Assembly: GCF_902506555.1 (NCBI RefSeq)
Contig: NZ_LR732707.1
Location: 768,001-832,000, forward strand
Direction: 5' to 3'
Source: Sphingorhabdus sp. 109
GTDB taxonomy: Bacteria; Pseudomonadota; Alphaproteobacteria; Sphingomonadales; Sphingomonadaceae
Length of the DNA: 64,000 bases
The first letter of the stretch is position 1, and every line of letters starts with the position of its first letter. The notes beneath the pieces were generated by a model. It saw only the letters and a list, made by a program, of their open reading frames with translations, was not told the DNA's origin and searched no databases. The position numbers and the translations under genes are program-made. Positions 18,494-27,153 of the stretch are shown in pieces.

Positions 18494-19906
18494 ATGACCC
18501 GGATGCTCAGATGTGATGTAGCCGTTATCGGGGCCGGTACGGCCGGTCTTGCGGCGGAACGGGCGGCCCGTTCCAACGGGGCCAGCACCTTGCTGATCGA
18601 CCCTCATTTCAACGGTACGACCTGCGCCAATGTCGGCTGCATGCCGTCAAAGCTTCTGATTGCGGCCTCTCATGCCGCCCATGCAGCGCGTTCCACCGCC
18701 ATGTTCGGCATCACGGTGTCGGGCATCGACGTCGATGGTAAGGCCGTGATGCAGAGGGTGCGCAACGAGCGCGACCGCTTTGCCAGACTGACGCGGGAAA
18801 GTATCGCCGATATCCCGGCGCGCATCCGCTTGCGCGGCAGAGCCAGTTTTATCGCGCCCGACAGTCTCGAACTGGACGATGGCCGCCAGATCGAGGCGCG
18901 GAACATCATTATCGCAACCGGTTCGAGGCCCTTCGTTCCCCAACAGTTCGCGAAACTGGGTCGTTGTTTGCTTACCAACGAGAATATTTTCGATCTGGAG
19001 GATTTGCCACGGCGCCTGGCGGTGGTCGGTTCCGGCCCCATTGGTCTCGAACTGGCCCAGGCAATGGCCCGTCTGGGCGTCGAAGTAACTCTGTTCGACC
19101 GCAATGACCGGCTCGGCGGGATTCGCTGCGACAAGGTGCACGCCGCACTGAAACGGATCATCGAGTCTGATCTGGCCCTGCAACTGGGCGTGGACCTGGA
19201 GGCGGAGCCCACGGACGACGGCGCCCATCTTTCCTGGAGCGGTGCGGCGTCGGGAGATGCGGATTTCGACCATGTTCTGGTCGCCACTGGCAGGCCGCCC
19301 AATCTCGACAGTCTCGGTCTTGCCGCGGCCGGGCTGGAACTCGACGACAATGGTGTGCCGCTTCATGACCGCAACACGATGCAATGCGGTGACAGCCGGA
19401 TATTTCTGGCCGGCGATGTCGCCGACGATCTTCCCCTGTTGCACGAAGCCTCGCAGGACGGCGCGATTGCCGGACGCAATGCGGTCGCCTATCCGGCATC
19501 AATGCAAGCCGATCGCTTTCCGCCATTCAGCATCACCTTCACCAGTCCGCCCGTGGCGCGGATCGGCCAGTCGGAAGAGGATGGCGTGATCACCGGAACC
19601 GCCGATTTCAGCGATCAGGGCAGGGCGCGGGTGGAAGGCTGTAACCAGGGCGTACTCACGCTCTATGCAGCCGCGCCGGATGGCCGGCTGATCGGCGCTG
19701 ACCTGTGCACGCCCGCCGGCGAGCATCTCGCGCATATGCTGGCCTGGGCGATCCAGCAGGGGCAGACGGCCAGCCAGTTGCTGGAGATGCCTTATTACCA
19801 TCCTACGATCGAGGAAGGGCTGAAACAGGCGTTGAGAACGATTTGCGCGGCGACGCCGATCGACTTGCCGCAAAATCAGGATCGCGGCGACCCGGCTGGC
19901 GTATGA
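18494..19906 (+). CDS. Dihydrolipoyl dehydrogenase-like flavoprotein
   Basis: A 470-aa class I pyridine-nucleotide disulfide oxidoreductase. The FAD motif is [12 protein letters not shown], the redox disulfide [11 protein letters not shown] (C-x4-C), the NAD motif [13 protein letters not shown], the second FAD motif FLAGDVAD, and the C-terminal catalytic pair HPTIEE. No E1/E2 partner is adjacent, so it may serve another disulfide substrate. It is coupled to the aldehyde dehydrogenase. Confidence 0.85.
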   Translation: MTRMLRCDVAVIGAGTAGLAAERAARSNGASTLLIDPHFNGTTCANVGCMPSKLLIAASHAAHAARSTAMFGITVSGIDVDGKAVMQRVRNERDRFARLTRESIADIPARIRLRGRASFIAPDSLELDDGRQIEARNIIIATGSRPFVPQQFAKLGRCLLTNENIFDLEDLPRRLAVVGSGPIGLELAQAMARLGVEVTLFDRNDRLGGIRCDKVHAALKRIIESDLALQLGVDLEAEPTDDGAHLSWSGAASGDADFDHVLVATGRPPNLDSLGLAAAGLELDDNGVPLHDRNTMQCGDSRIFLAGDVADDLPLLHEASQDGAIAGRNAVAYPASMQADRFPPFSITFTSPPVARIGQSEEDGVITGTADFSDQGRARVEGCNQGVLTLYAAAPDGRLIGADLCTPAGEHLAHMLAWAIQQGQTASQLLEMPYYHPTIEEGLKQALRTICAATPIDLPQNQDRGDPAGV

Positions 19907-20059
19907 GGGCGCGTCGGTGGTTGCCGGTTCTGCCCGAACGTTGCAGGGTCGCAAGCGACTGTGCCTGGAAATCAGGAGGGGCTGTGAGCTGGGAGGGGCC
20001 GCGTCGGCGATACATGCCGATGCCGGAAAGCCATCCGCCGGATGGTTTTTTAGTCGGAG

Positions 20060-20110
20060 AAAATGGTAGACGCTGAGGGGTTCGAACCCACGACCCGCTG
20101 ATTAAGAGTC
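20060..20110. repeat. attL: displaced 3' half of tRNA-Lys
   Basis: 51 bp identical to 33431-33481. On the minus strand it encodes the anticodon-loop-to-CCA part of tRNA-Lys(CTT); after 20110 the sequence diverges, so the tRNA 5' half is missing. This is the left boundary of the island, the chromosomal tRNA end displaced by integration. Confidence 0.93.
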
Positions 20111-20129
20111 TCAAAAAGTAGAGATAACC

Positions 20130-20200
20130 TACGCTAATCATGGTCAATTTAGCGTTCGCGAGGCGCTAAAACCACGACATTCAATCATTTCGCGTTAGTC
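20130..20200. promoter_or_regulatory. CGCTAA half-site cluster between attL and integrase
   Basis: Copies of CGCTAA or its complement occur at 20132-20137, 20149-20154, 20164-20169 and, with one change, about 20193-20198. The second and third form the inverted pair TTTAGCG / CGCTAAA. Position between att and int suits integrase arm sites or an operator of the HTH proteins; this is inference. Confidence 0.4.
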
Positions 20201-20260
20201 AGCGGCAGCAGAGGATAGCGGCCGTTCGGTGTTCAACGCGGTGTTTATGGAGAATGTCTT

Positions 20261-21457
20261 ATGGCCGTTTTGAATTTAACAGAAGCCCGCATCAGAGAGT
20301 TGCCTTTGGGCTCAGGTATCCACCGAGATACTCAAGTAAAAGGCCTAATGGTGATCTGTCACAAGACCACCAAATCCTATGCCTGCCAAGGTGATGTCAG
20401 ACGCAATGGTCGCCATATCCGCACCGTTCGGGCCAAGATTGATCGAGTTGACAGGATAGGTCTTCGTGAAGCCCGCAACAAAGCAAAGGCTTTGATGTCG
20501 CAAATTCAGTCCGGGATCGATCCGACCGATGGGCCCGAGGAAACGGCGATAACCCTCGAGCGGGCAATGGAAGCCCACATCGAAGAAAAGCCGCTACGGC
20601 AGCGTAGTGAAGATGGCTATCGCTACCATCTCAATCACTATCTCAAGCATTGGAGAAAAAAGGCCGTGGCCGATATTTCACGACAGATGGTGCGAGACCT
20701 GTATGCCGAATTGAAGCGCAAGAATGGGAATACTACTGCCGGTTCGGTGATGCGGACACTCAGGGCGGTGATAAACACCGCCATGCGAATTGATGAAACT
20801 CTGACTGGTAATCCCGTTGCCGCGTTGCATGTCCCATCAAACAAAAGACGCAAGGTTGCGCCGCTTGATATTCCCGAGTGGTGGGAGCGGGTGATGAGAT
20901 TGAAGCCACAGCGCCGTGATCTGCATGTTGCCATGTTGTTAACGGGTGCGCGGCGCTCATCAATCTTGCAGATTAAAAGGGAAGACGTTGACCTTGATCG
21001 ACGCATTCTGACACTGACCCACATGAAGACCAGCGACGAACCCCTTCAGCTCCCGATTGGCAATCGACTCGCCATGATATTGGAAGAAAGGATGCAGGCG
21101 GATGCTCCACTCGGGAGCGATTGGCTCTGGCCTTCGCCGAACAGTCGCAGCGGGCACATTGTAGAGCCCCGGGATGAAGGATTGCCCAGCCCGCATGAAT
21201 ACCGCCACCACGCGCGAACGCTCTATATTGCCGCAGGCGTTCCCTATGCCGAAAGTGCTCTGTTGCTAGGCCAAAAACTGCCGGGCGCTTCTGGTGGTTA
21301 CGTCCATGCTTCACACCTTGTAGAACAACTTAGAAGCTATGTTCAGGCACTCGAAGATATGATCTTTGCGTCTGCCGGGGCAAAGTTTACCGAGGCTCCC
21401 GACGGGGCCGTAATCGATCCTATGGGGTTTAAATTAGTGCTGCCTGCCCCTGAATGA
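20261..21457 (+). CDS. int: Tyrosine recombinase (island integrase)
   Basis: A 398-aa product. The N-terminal arm-binding domain (about 1-90) resembles DUF4102-type integrases, the core-binding SAM-like domain spans about 95-195, and the catalytic domain follows. Visible catalytic residues are Arg in GARRSSIL, H-x-x-R in PHEYRHHARTL, and the Tyr of GGYVHAS. It lies 150 bp from attL, reads into the island, and presumably excises and inserts it at tRNA-Lys. Confidence 0.92.
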   Translation: MAVLNLTEARIRELPLGSGIHRDTQVKGLMVICHKTTKSYACQGDVRRNGRHIRTVRAKIDRVDRIGLREARNKAKALMSQIQSGIDPTDGPEETAITLERAMEAHIEEKPLRQRSEDGYRYHLNHYLKHWRKKAVADISRQMVRDLYAELKRKNGNTTAGSVMRTLRAVINTAMRIDETLTGNPVAALHVPSNKRRKVAPLDIPEWWERVMRLKPQRRDLHVAMLLTGARRSSILQIKREDVDLDRRILTLTHMKTSDEPLQLPIGNRLAMILEERMQADAPLGSDWLWPSPNSRSGHIVEPRDEGLPSPHEYRHHARTLYIAAGVPYAESALLLGQKLPGASGGYVHASHLVEQLRSYVQALEDMIFASAGAKFTEAPDGAVIDPMGFKLVLPAPE

Positions 21458-21558
21458 TGGGATAACGACGAGACGCTGTCAGATACCTGAAATGGGCAAG
21501 TCCCAATCGAGAGGCCGGACCTGCGGGTTACGGTCTCTCTACTATTCAGGAGCCGTCC

Positions 21559-21789
21559 GTGTCCGATATAACCCTCGAAGCCATTCGCACTATCGTGCGT
21601 GAAGAACTGGCCAAACCTTCAACGCCGTGGCTCGATAGCGAAGCGGCAGCATCCTATCTCGGATCGACCGCCGGAACGCTCAGGAATTGGCGAGCGACCG
21701 GTAAGGGGCCGGCATATCATGTCGTCCAAGATCGGCTCATTCGGTATCATGTTGATGATCTGGATGACTTTGTTCGCAATGGTCGCTGA
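21559..21789 (+). CDS. AlpA/excisionase-like HTH protein 1
   Basis: A 76-aa product with an HTH_17-type winged helix: WLDSEAAASYLGSTAGTLRNWRATGKGPAYH, followed by IRYHVDDLDDFV. The start is GTG 21559 behind AGGAG. Such proteins act as excisionases or AlpA-type activators of integrase or satellite genes. Confidence 0.82.
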   Translation: MSDITLEAIRTIVREELAKPSTPWLDSEAAASYLGSTAGTLRNWRATGKGPAYHVVQDRLIRYHVDDLDDFVRNGR

Positions 21790-21894
21790 CGGTTGGTTCA
21801 ATTCACTTTAGACATCTTCCCAACAAATCGCTGGTACTAAGGCGGCGTTTATGAATGCATGACTATGCTTCTTGCAATCCACAAGGAGCCTAGA

Positions 21895-22158
21895 ATGAAC
21901 GACATCATCGCCCACCAAGCAGGTGAACTGCTGACCACGAAAGAAGCGGCAGCTTATCTGCGATCTACTGAAAACAGCCTGCGTAGCAGCAGATGTACCG
22001 GTCATGGACCACCTTCACATAAAGTCGGCTCCGCCGTGCTCTACAAGCGCAGGGAACTTGACCAGTATCTGGCCAATCTCAAGCCCTACATCGAAAGTAG
22101 GCGCCACAACAAACTCGCCGAACTTGATAAAAAGAAGGGCGCTCTCAACATGGATTGA
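21895..22158 (+). CDS. AlpA/excisionase-like HTH protein 2
   Basis: An 87-aa product from ATG 21895 with AAGGAG just upstream. LLTTKEAAAYLRSTENSLRSSR, then GPPSHKVG and a VLYKRRELDQYL wing, give the same HTH_17 fold as the preceding gene. Its stop codon lies inside a perfect inverted repeat. Two such regulators in a row suggest separate excision and activation roles (inference). Confidence 0.8.
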   Translation: MNDIIAHQAGELLTTKEAAAYLRSTENSLRSSRCTGHGPPSHKVGSAVLYKRRELDQYLANLKPYIESRRHNKLAELDKKKGALNMD

Positions 22159-22168
22159 GAGCGCCCTT
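22135..22168. terminator. Perfect 14-bp inverted repeat at the end of HTH protein 2
   Basis: AAGGGCGCTCTCAA at 22135-22148 and its exact complement at 22155-22168 enclose a 6-nt loop and the TGA stop. It has no T-tract, so it is an atypical terminator or mRNA 3' protector, or an operator before the primase gene. Confidence 0.5.
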
Positions 22169-22242
22169 AGAAATAGCCGTTGGAATGGGATGTCCACAAC
22201 TCTACACAAGAACTATAAACCCCTGAGAACTAGGATTTTAAT

Positions 22243-24543
22243 GTGCCTGACAAGATTACCAATAAGCCCTCCGCTCCTCCCAAGCAGCCAGCATTTGAGT
22301 TTGCACCTGACGAACTAGAGCAGTTTCGCGGCACCAGTTATGAATTCGTTCGCCTCAATGTGCCGAACGCGCTTGATGCGCGTGGCAGGCCCATTGGGAA
22401 GGCCCCCGGTCATGGATGGCGGACTACCGATCCGCTTGACGTTGATGACGCCAAGGAATTGCTCGACGGTGGTACGAATGTAGGCGTTCGCCTGCGTGAC
22501 ACCGATCTGGTTATTGATGTGGACCCACGCGCATTCGATGAGGGGGATGATCCAGTTACGCGGTTGGAGGCCGATCTTGGTATCAAATTGGACAAATGGC
22601 CCAAGGTTGAAACGGGCTCGGATGGCAGTCACTACTACATGACGTTGCCCGCTGGTACGCTCGTTCAGGATACCGTTGAAGCCTATCCCGGTATCGAGTT
22701 CAAAGCGCACGGACGCCAGATGGTAGCGCCGGGCAGCAGTCACCCTGCAACAGGCAAGCCATATCGTTGGGATCCGCTTGCCGAACCGGTTGCAGACGCT
22801 TCACCAGCTCCGATGGAGTTGCTCAATTTGATACGCCGACCTGATGTTGCTGCTTCTGTCGGTGCGGGAGAGTTTGAGCCGGAACAAATCGAACTGATGC
22901 TGACTGGTCTCGACGCTTCAAATTACCGTGACCAGAGCAAATGGCTTGAAATGATGATGGCTTGCCACCACGCATCGGCAGGAGAGGCGAGAGAAGAATT
23001 CATTGCCTGGTCTACTTCAGACCCCGAATACGCCGACGATGAATATGTGATCGGTCGGCGATGGGGCAGCCTTCATGGCGATGATGGCGGAAAACGGGTG
23101 ACAGCTAAAACCCTTTTCAAGGCCTTGCATCAGGCCGGGCAGGGTGATCTGATCGAACAGGCGATACGATCTGATCCGTGTGATGACTTCCCTGACGATC
23201 TAGCTGATTTGCCGGATCACATAAGCGAGCAGCCTAAGGAAACGCTTCTCGATCGCATCAACGCCGATCGGTTCACAGTTTTGAATGGTGGCAAGTATCT
23301 GGTCGGGCGTGAGCGATATGATGACCGGATGCAGCGACATCTGGTCGAATGGAGCCCTGACGAGGCAGTGCGCAAGCACATGAATATTAAAGCCGTGGAG
23401 TCGCCAGAGGGCAAACAGATACCTCTTGGTGACTGGTGGCTAAAACATCCTAACCGTCGCCAATATGACTGGGTAACGTTTGATCCGAGCGGCAGCAAAG
23501 ATAACTCAAATGTCTACAATCTTTGGCGTGGATGGGCTGTTGAACCCAAGAAGGGTAACTGGTCGCATCTTAGGAAGCTGTTGCGGGATGTACTGTGCCG
23601 TGGTGACCAGGTTAGCTACGATTATGTGATACGGTGGTGCGCTTTCATGGTTCAGCATCCTGATACACCCGCCGAGGTAGCCTTGGTTTTCAAGGGACAG
23701 AAAGGTACTGGCAAGGGAACCTTTTGCCGGTCAATCAAGGAATTAGCTGGTCAGCATGGCCGTCAGGTCGCGCAGCCCGAGCATTTTACTGGCAGGTTCA
23801 ATGAGCATTTGGCCGACACAATTTTGCTGTTTGTTGATGAAGGCCTTTGGGCGGGCGATAAGAAAGTCGAAGGTATTCTCAAAAACCTTATCACCGAGCC
23901 AATTCTTAGCTTTGAAGGAAAGAACAAGCCGATCATCGAAGGGCCGAACCATCTTCATATCGTTATTGCCTCGAATGAAGACTGGGTAATTCCTGCATCG
24001 CCAGACGAACGCCGCTTCGCTGTATTCGAGACCGATGAGGAAGCTTTCAAGGCGTTGCCGAACGGGTTTTTTGAACAGTTGCGAGAGCAGATGGATAATG
24101 GTGGCCGAGCAGCGATGCTCTACGATTTGTTGGAAACGGACCTTGGCGACTGGCACCCACGGAAGGGAATTCCACAGACCGAGGCACTCGTAGCCCAGAA
24201 AGTGGAAGGCTTCAGGTCTGACCCGATTGCATATTGGTGGCACCGCATCCTCGAAGACGGGGAGTTTGGTTACCTTACTGCCGATGGATCATGGCCCGAT
24301 GCGTTTGTTGTCGGCAGCGAAGGCAAGGGAGATATGCTGGACTCCTTGGGGGCCAGTGCAAAGGCCACGCGCCATCGTGCCGAGTTTTCCAAGAAGAAGG
24401 TGGCGCAGTTTCTTGGGCGCGTCGGTGTTGATGTGAATTCAAGGGACAGGAAGGGCGCAAGAGTTTGGGCTATTCCTCCCCTTGACCAGGCCAGGGCGGC
24501 GTTTGAGAAATACGTAGGCGGCAGCATTGATTGGGGTGATTGA
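22243..24543 (+). CDS. Primase-helicase (prim-pol plus SF3/D5-like helicase)
   Basis: A 766-aa product from GTG 22243. The N-terminal bifunctional primase/polymerase domain (about 20-190) has LVIDVDPR and SHYYMTLP segments, and a PriCT-like helical region follows near 210-300. The C-terminal DUF5906/D5-like helicase has Walker A KGQKGTGKGTF and Walker B ILLFVDEGLW, then IVIASNEDWVIP (sensor 1). It probably initiates replication of the excised island from the repeat region downstream, as Pri-Rep proteins of phage satellites do. Confidence 0.85.
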   Translation: MPDKITNKPSAPPKQPAFEFAPDELEQFRGTSYEFVRLNVPNALDARGRPIGKAPGHGWRTTDPLDVDDAKELLDGGTNVGVRLRDTDLVIDVDPRAFDEGDDPVTRLEADLGIKLDKWPKVETGSDGSHYYMTLPAGTLVQDTVEAYPGIEFKAHGRQMVAPGSSHPATGKPYRWDPLAEPVADASPAPMELLNLIRRPDVAASVGAGEFEPEQIELMLTGLDASNYRDQSKWLEMMMACHHASAGEAREEFIAWSTSDPEYADDEYVIGRRWGSLHGDDGGKRVTAKTLFKALHQAGQGDLIEQAIRSDPCDDFPDDLADLPDHISEQPKETLLDRINADRFTVLNGGKYLVGRERYDDRMQRHLVEWSPDEAVRKHMNIKAVESPEGKQIPLGDWWLKHPNRRQYDWVTFDPSGSKDNSNVYNLWRGWAVEPKKGNWSHLRKLLRDVLCRGDQVSYDYVIRWCAFMVQHPDTPAEVALVFKGQKGTGKGTFCRSIKELAGQHGRQVAQPEHFTGRFNEHLADTILLFVDEGLWAGDKKVEGILKNLITEPILSFEGKNKPIIEGPNHLHIVIASNEDWVIPASPDERRFAVFETDEEAFKALPNGFFEQLREQMDNGGRAAMLYDLLETDLGDWHPRKGIPQTEALVAQKVEGFRSDPIAYWWHRILEDGEFGYLTADGSWPDAFVVGSEGKGDMLDSLGASAKATRHRAEFSKKKVAQFLGRVGVDVNSRDRKGARVWAIPPLDQARAAFEKYVGGSIDWGD

Positions 24544-24566
24544 TGAGATAGGCTTAGCGGGTATCA

Positions 24567-24598
24567 GGGCGGTTGGACGAAAGTTCAGCCGCCCTTTT
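24567..24598 (+). terminator. Terminator after the primase-helicase gene
   Basis: Stem GGGCGGTTG / CAGCCGCCC with one GU pair, then TTTTC. Confidence 0.75.
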
Positions 24599-24601
24599 CA
24601 T

Positions 24602-24906
24602 TTCTGACGCTTTGACACTTGTATCATTTCGATTTGACAGTTGCAGGGCCTGAAAAACGTAGCATTTACAGCCGTTTGTACACTTCTGACGCTTTTGACA
24701 CTATTTAAGGCAAATTCACGCCGGCCAGAGGTTGATCGGAGTTAGGCCTAGTGGGGTAATCGGCGCCCTCCACGCAGGGGGCATGCCCTTCATCCTGTTA
24801 TTTATTATTATTAAGTGTCAAAAGTGTCAGAAGTGTACAAAGCTATGAAAATAAAGGAAAAATATCTGACGCTTTTGACGCATTGTGTCTAAATCTGACG
24901 CTTTGG
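24602..24906. repeat. Iteron-like repeats, probable replication origin of the island
   Basis: The unit CTGACGCTTTTGAC occurs at 24604 (one T shorter), 24686 and 24866, partially at 24895, and inverted at 24817-24830 with one change. The copies at 24678-24703 and 24814-24839 form a 26-bp inverted repeat with one mismatch. An AT tract, TTATTTATTATTATT, lies at 24798-24812. Its place behind a Pri-Rep gene in a gene-free stretch fits a replication origin. Confidence 0.65.
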
Positions 24907-25105
24907 CTTTCGAAGCTGCCCCTTGGTCAGACGTGGTGCTCCACTCCATCCTCTCCCTCCGATCCCAAAAGGCGCGCACGCACGCATAATGCGCGCACGT
25001 ATGCACGCGTAGGAGCCACCCACGGATCGAGGATTAGATTGTGTTGACACTTGAATCACAAGGGTATCAATGACTTATCCATAATACTAATTGGTAGAAA
25101 CCGGA
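24907..25105. other. Gene-free stretch with alternating purine-pyrimidine tract
   Basis: No gene is seen between the iterons and the next start at 25106. Bases 24972-25010 are almost wholly alternating purine-pyrimidine, in two tandem GCGCGCACG-headed segments, a sequence able to form Z-DNA. A TTGACA box at 25044-25049 with a TATCAA 15 nt further could be a promoter for the following gene. Confidence 0.45.
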
Positions 25106-25855
25106 ATGAGCACTGATAATATTGGAAAGCCGACAAACTCTGAGAGCAATGTTTATCTGCTAGATGAACATCGCCAGCCTTCGGTAGTCAAGGCAGCGCC
25201 GATGCCGAAACTTGGAACTAAAGAGTTCCACGACCTTGTCTTGGCTGCTCAAGAGAGTTTACGCAAAATCACGCTCGCGTCGGAACTCGCAGAGTTGCAG
25301 GTAGCTACCCCCATAGTTGTTTTCCATGTTTCGTATGGAAGGAATGCTTGGCATTCGACTTGGATTGCGCGTTATACGAAAAATACTCTGTTGCGCTCAC
25401 GCGTCGAAGCCCGCTCATTTATCAGAGCGCGTCTTAAACAAGGAACGTCCTATCGAATGACAGTCATGCCCGGTTGGCACCTCGCATTTTCAGACAATAA
25501 AAGTTTTCTTGTCACCGAAATAAACACTTCTGAACCGTTCAAGCGGCTCGCAAATCCCGCCTTCGCTCGAAAGGGTATCACCAAGCGAGATGCATTGAAT
25601 TTGCTCAAGCCGGATTCAGAAGTCTGGAAAGCTCCGATCCCAAGGCATGATAGCATAGTTGTGCAAGAGACAAAACGTCCGGCGTCGGATTTCATGACTT
25701 GGAGTGAACGAACCGAACATCCGTCACAAGTTGGAACTCCGGGTCGCTACAAGCGCACAATTGTGGGTAATCAATGGTGGATGTCTTTCGACAAAGGATT
25801 AACCGATTATGACATCTCGTACTTTGAGGCTATTTTAGAAAAACTCGAAACTTAA
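25106..25855 (+). CDS. Orphan island protein, unknown function
   Basis: A 249-aa product from ATG 25106 (MSTDNIGKPTN); a longer frame starts at TTG 25091. It is mixed alpha/beta with many aromatic residues (NAWHSTWIARY, MPGWHLAFSDN, GNQWWMSF), no membrane segment and no family I recognise. It is more AT-rich than the chromosomal flanks. It is the first gene after the ori-like region and 16 nt upstream of the TerS-like gene. Confidence 0.65.
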   Translation: MSTDNIGKPTNSESNVYLLDEHRQPSVVKAAPMPKLGTKEFHDLVLAAQESLRKITLASELAELQVATPIVVFHVSYGRNAWHSTWIARYTKNTLLRSRVEARSFIRARLKQGTSYRMTVMPGWHLAFSDNKSFLVTEINTSEPFKRLANPAFARKGITKRDALNLLKPDSEVWKAPIPRHDSIVVQETKRPASDFMTWSERTEHPSQVGTPGRYKRTIVGNQWWMSFDKGLTDYDISYFEAILEKLET

Positions 25856-25871
25856 AGTTTGTTGGCATCTC

Positions 25872-26537
25872 ATGTGCAAACCCGCGCGGCATACGCCCGC
25901 AATGGCTGGATCACCTAAAAAGCGAGCAAGACGGGAACGCATGGCGGCGGCTGATCCACTGGATGAGCCGGCGAAGGCCAATCAGCCGCCACTGGATGCG
26001 ATCCCATACAACAAGCTGACACTGACCGATAACGGACGCGAAGCTGTCGCACGGGCACTTCTGGACGGATATGCCCGAAACCAGATCGCCAAAGCACTCG
26101 GCACGACTGTCGCCACCTTGCGCCGGATTATCAATGACGACCCGGTTTTGACTGATGCGGTTGATTGCCGCAAAGATGTCGAGGAACAGGAGTTGCGCGA
26201 GATCCTGATGTCTCAAGCCCGCATGGGCGATACCGTGGCCGGAATCTTTCTGGCTAAAGCGCAGTTCGGCTGGCGCGATCGCGACGACACCAAGGTCAAA
26301 CTAGAAACCGATGCGGGCGGGGGTGTCCTGGTTGTACCCGGCACCATGCCACTTGATGAGTGGAGCCTTGCTGCGGCACGGCAACAGAAACAGTACCGGG
26401 AAGCAAGTAATGAGGTTCAGGGCCAATTAGCCGATGCTCGCCGAGAAGCAGAACGCCAAGATCCGGTACGGACCGGCACACCCGGTATCGAAGGGCTACG
26501 GCTTCGCAAGCCAACCAAGGGCGAATTGCCCAACTGA
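25872..26537 (+). CDS. Phage terminase small subunit-like DNA-binding protein
   Basis: A 221-aa product; ATG 25902 (MAGSPKKRARRERM) is an alternative start, and neither has a clear SD. A basic N-terminus precedes an HTH (REAVARALLDGYARNQIAKALG...VATLRRII). The helical IFLAKAQFGWRDRDD segment resembles the end of the TerS DNA-binding region, and the GVLVVPGTMPLDEW tail resembles phage TerS-type proteins. No large terminase follows, as in phage satellites that use helper TerL. Assignment is by pattern only. Confidence 0.55.
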   Translation: MCKPARHTPAMAGSPKKRARRERMAAADPLDEPAKANQPPLDAIPYNKLTLTDNGREAVARALLDGYARNQIAKALGTTVATLRRIINDDPVLTDAVDCRKDVEEQELREILMSQARMGDTVAGIFLAKAQFGWRDRDDTKVKLETDAGGGVLVVPGTMPLDEWSLAAARQQKQYREASNEVQGQLADARREAERQDPVRTGTPGIEGLRLRKPTKGELPN

Positions 26538-26561
26538 TTAGAAATCTGGTGGGGCGAGGAA

Positions 26562-26596
26562 GGGAAGGCTAACGCTTCTAGCAACTTGGCCTTCCC
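26562..26596. terminator. Hairpin between the convergent TerS-like and RHH genes
   Basis: GGGAAGGC at 26562-26569 pairs with GCCTTCCC at 26589-26596 around a loop of about 19 nt. It sits between convergent genes and has no strong T-run. Confidence 0.4.
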
Positions 26597-26630
26597 AACT
26601 ACCCGGAAGCCCCGGATTCGGCACCGGCGT

Positions 26631-26993
26631 TCAGCCCTCGGTCCTCACCCGCGCCTCCCTATCCGTTGGAATAGTAGGGTCATCTCGCCGCATCATACTT
26701 CGATACCAAGCAATCGACTCGCGACTGGTCTTTGCGTGTGGGAATTTTGCCAGCACTTTCTCAAGTACTGCCTCATTAGTAAGGCCTTTGGCGATTTCGG
26801 CTTCCGCCAGCTTGCCTACTGTATTGCCCCAGTGCTCTTTTAGGAGGTAGCTATTGATCGCCTCACGAGCCGCATCCGAGAGGCCAATTCCCATGTCCTC
26901 GGCAATTTCTTCCAGTCCTATATACTGGTCTTCTTGAAGACTGACCGAGATGCGCTTCAGCTTCCTTCCCGGCGACGGCTTTTCGTTACTCAT
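26631..26993 (-). CDS. Ribbon-helix-helix (CopG-like) regulator
   Basis: A 120-aa product. The N-terminal RHH (KLKRISVSLQEDQYIGLEEIAEDMG...SDAAREAINSYL) is followed by a domain ending FPHAKTSRESIAWYRSMMR, a motif common in mobile-element proteins. GGAG sits 9 nt before the ATG. It is transcribed against the neighbouring genes, as expected of a master repressor. No toxin partner is adjacent. Confidence 0.75.
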   Translation of the reverse strand: MSNEKPSPGRKLKRISVSLQEDQYIGLEEIAEDMGIGLSDAAREAINSYLLKEHWGNTVGKLAEAEIAKGLTNEAVLEKVLAKFPHAKTSRESIAWYRSMMRRDDPTIPTDREARVRTEG

Positions 26994-27153
26994 TAAAATT
27001 CTCCAAAATTAGACGTACTTGGCTGCCACAGACGTTATCGGATGCCTTCGGTCTTGACAAGCGTCTTGCGACTCGACTAGAGGGGCTTCACCAGACGGAT
27101 GTGGCAGCCACTGGTGTCCATTGAAGCCACGATACAAGCAAGGAAAAATACTT

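Noticed and set aside
17056-18588. 510-aa minus-strand frame opposite the aldehyde dehydrogenase
   Set aside because: The ALDH catalytic motifs are on the plus strand; no SD or domain in the antisense frame.
20064-20110. Second tRNA-Lys gene
   Set aside because: Only the 3' half is present; the sequence breaks off after the anticodon stem, so it is an attachment-site remnant, not a tRNA gene.
24602-24906. CRISPR array
   Set aside because: Repeats are short, unevenly spaced and in both orientations; no cas genes are near. Iterons fit better.
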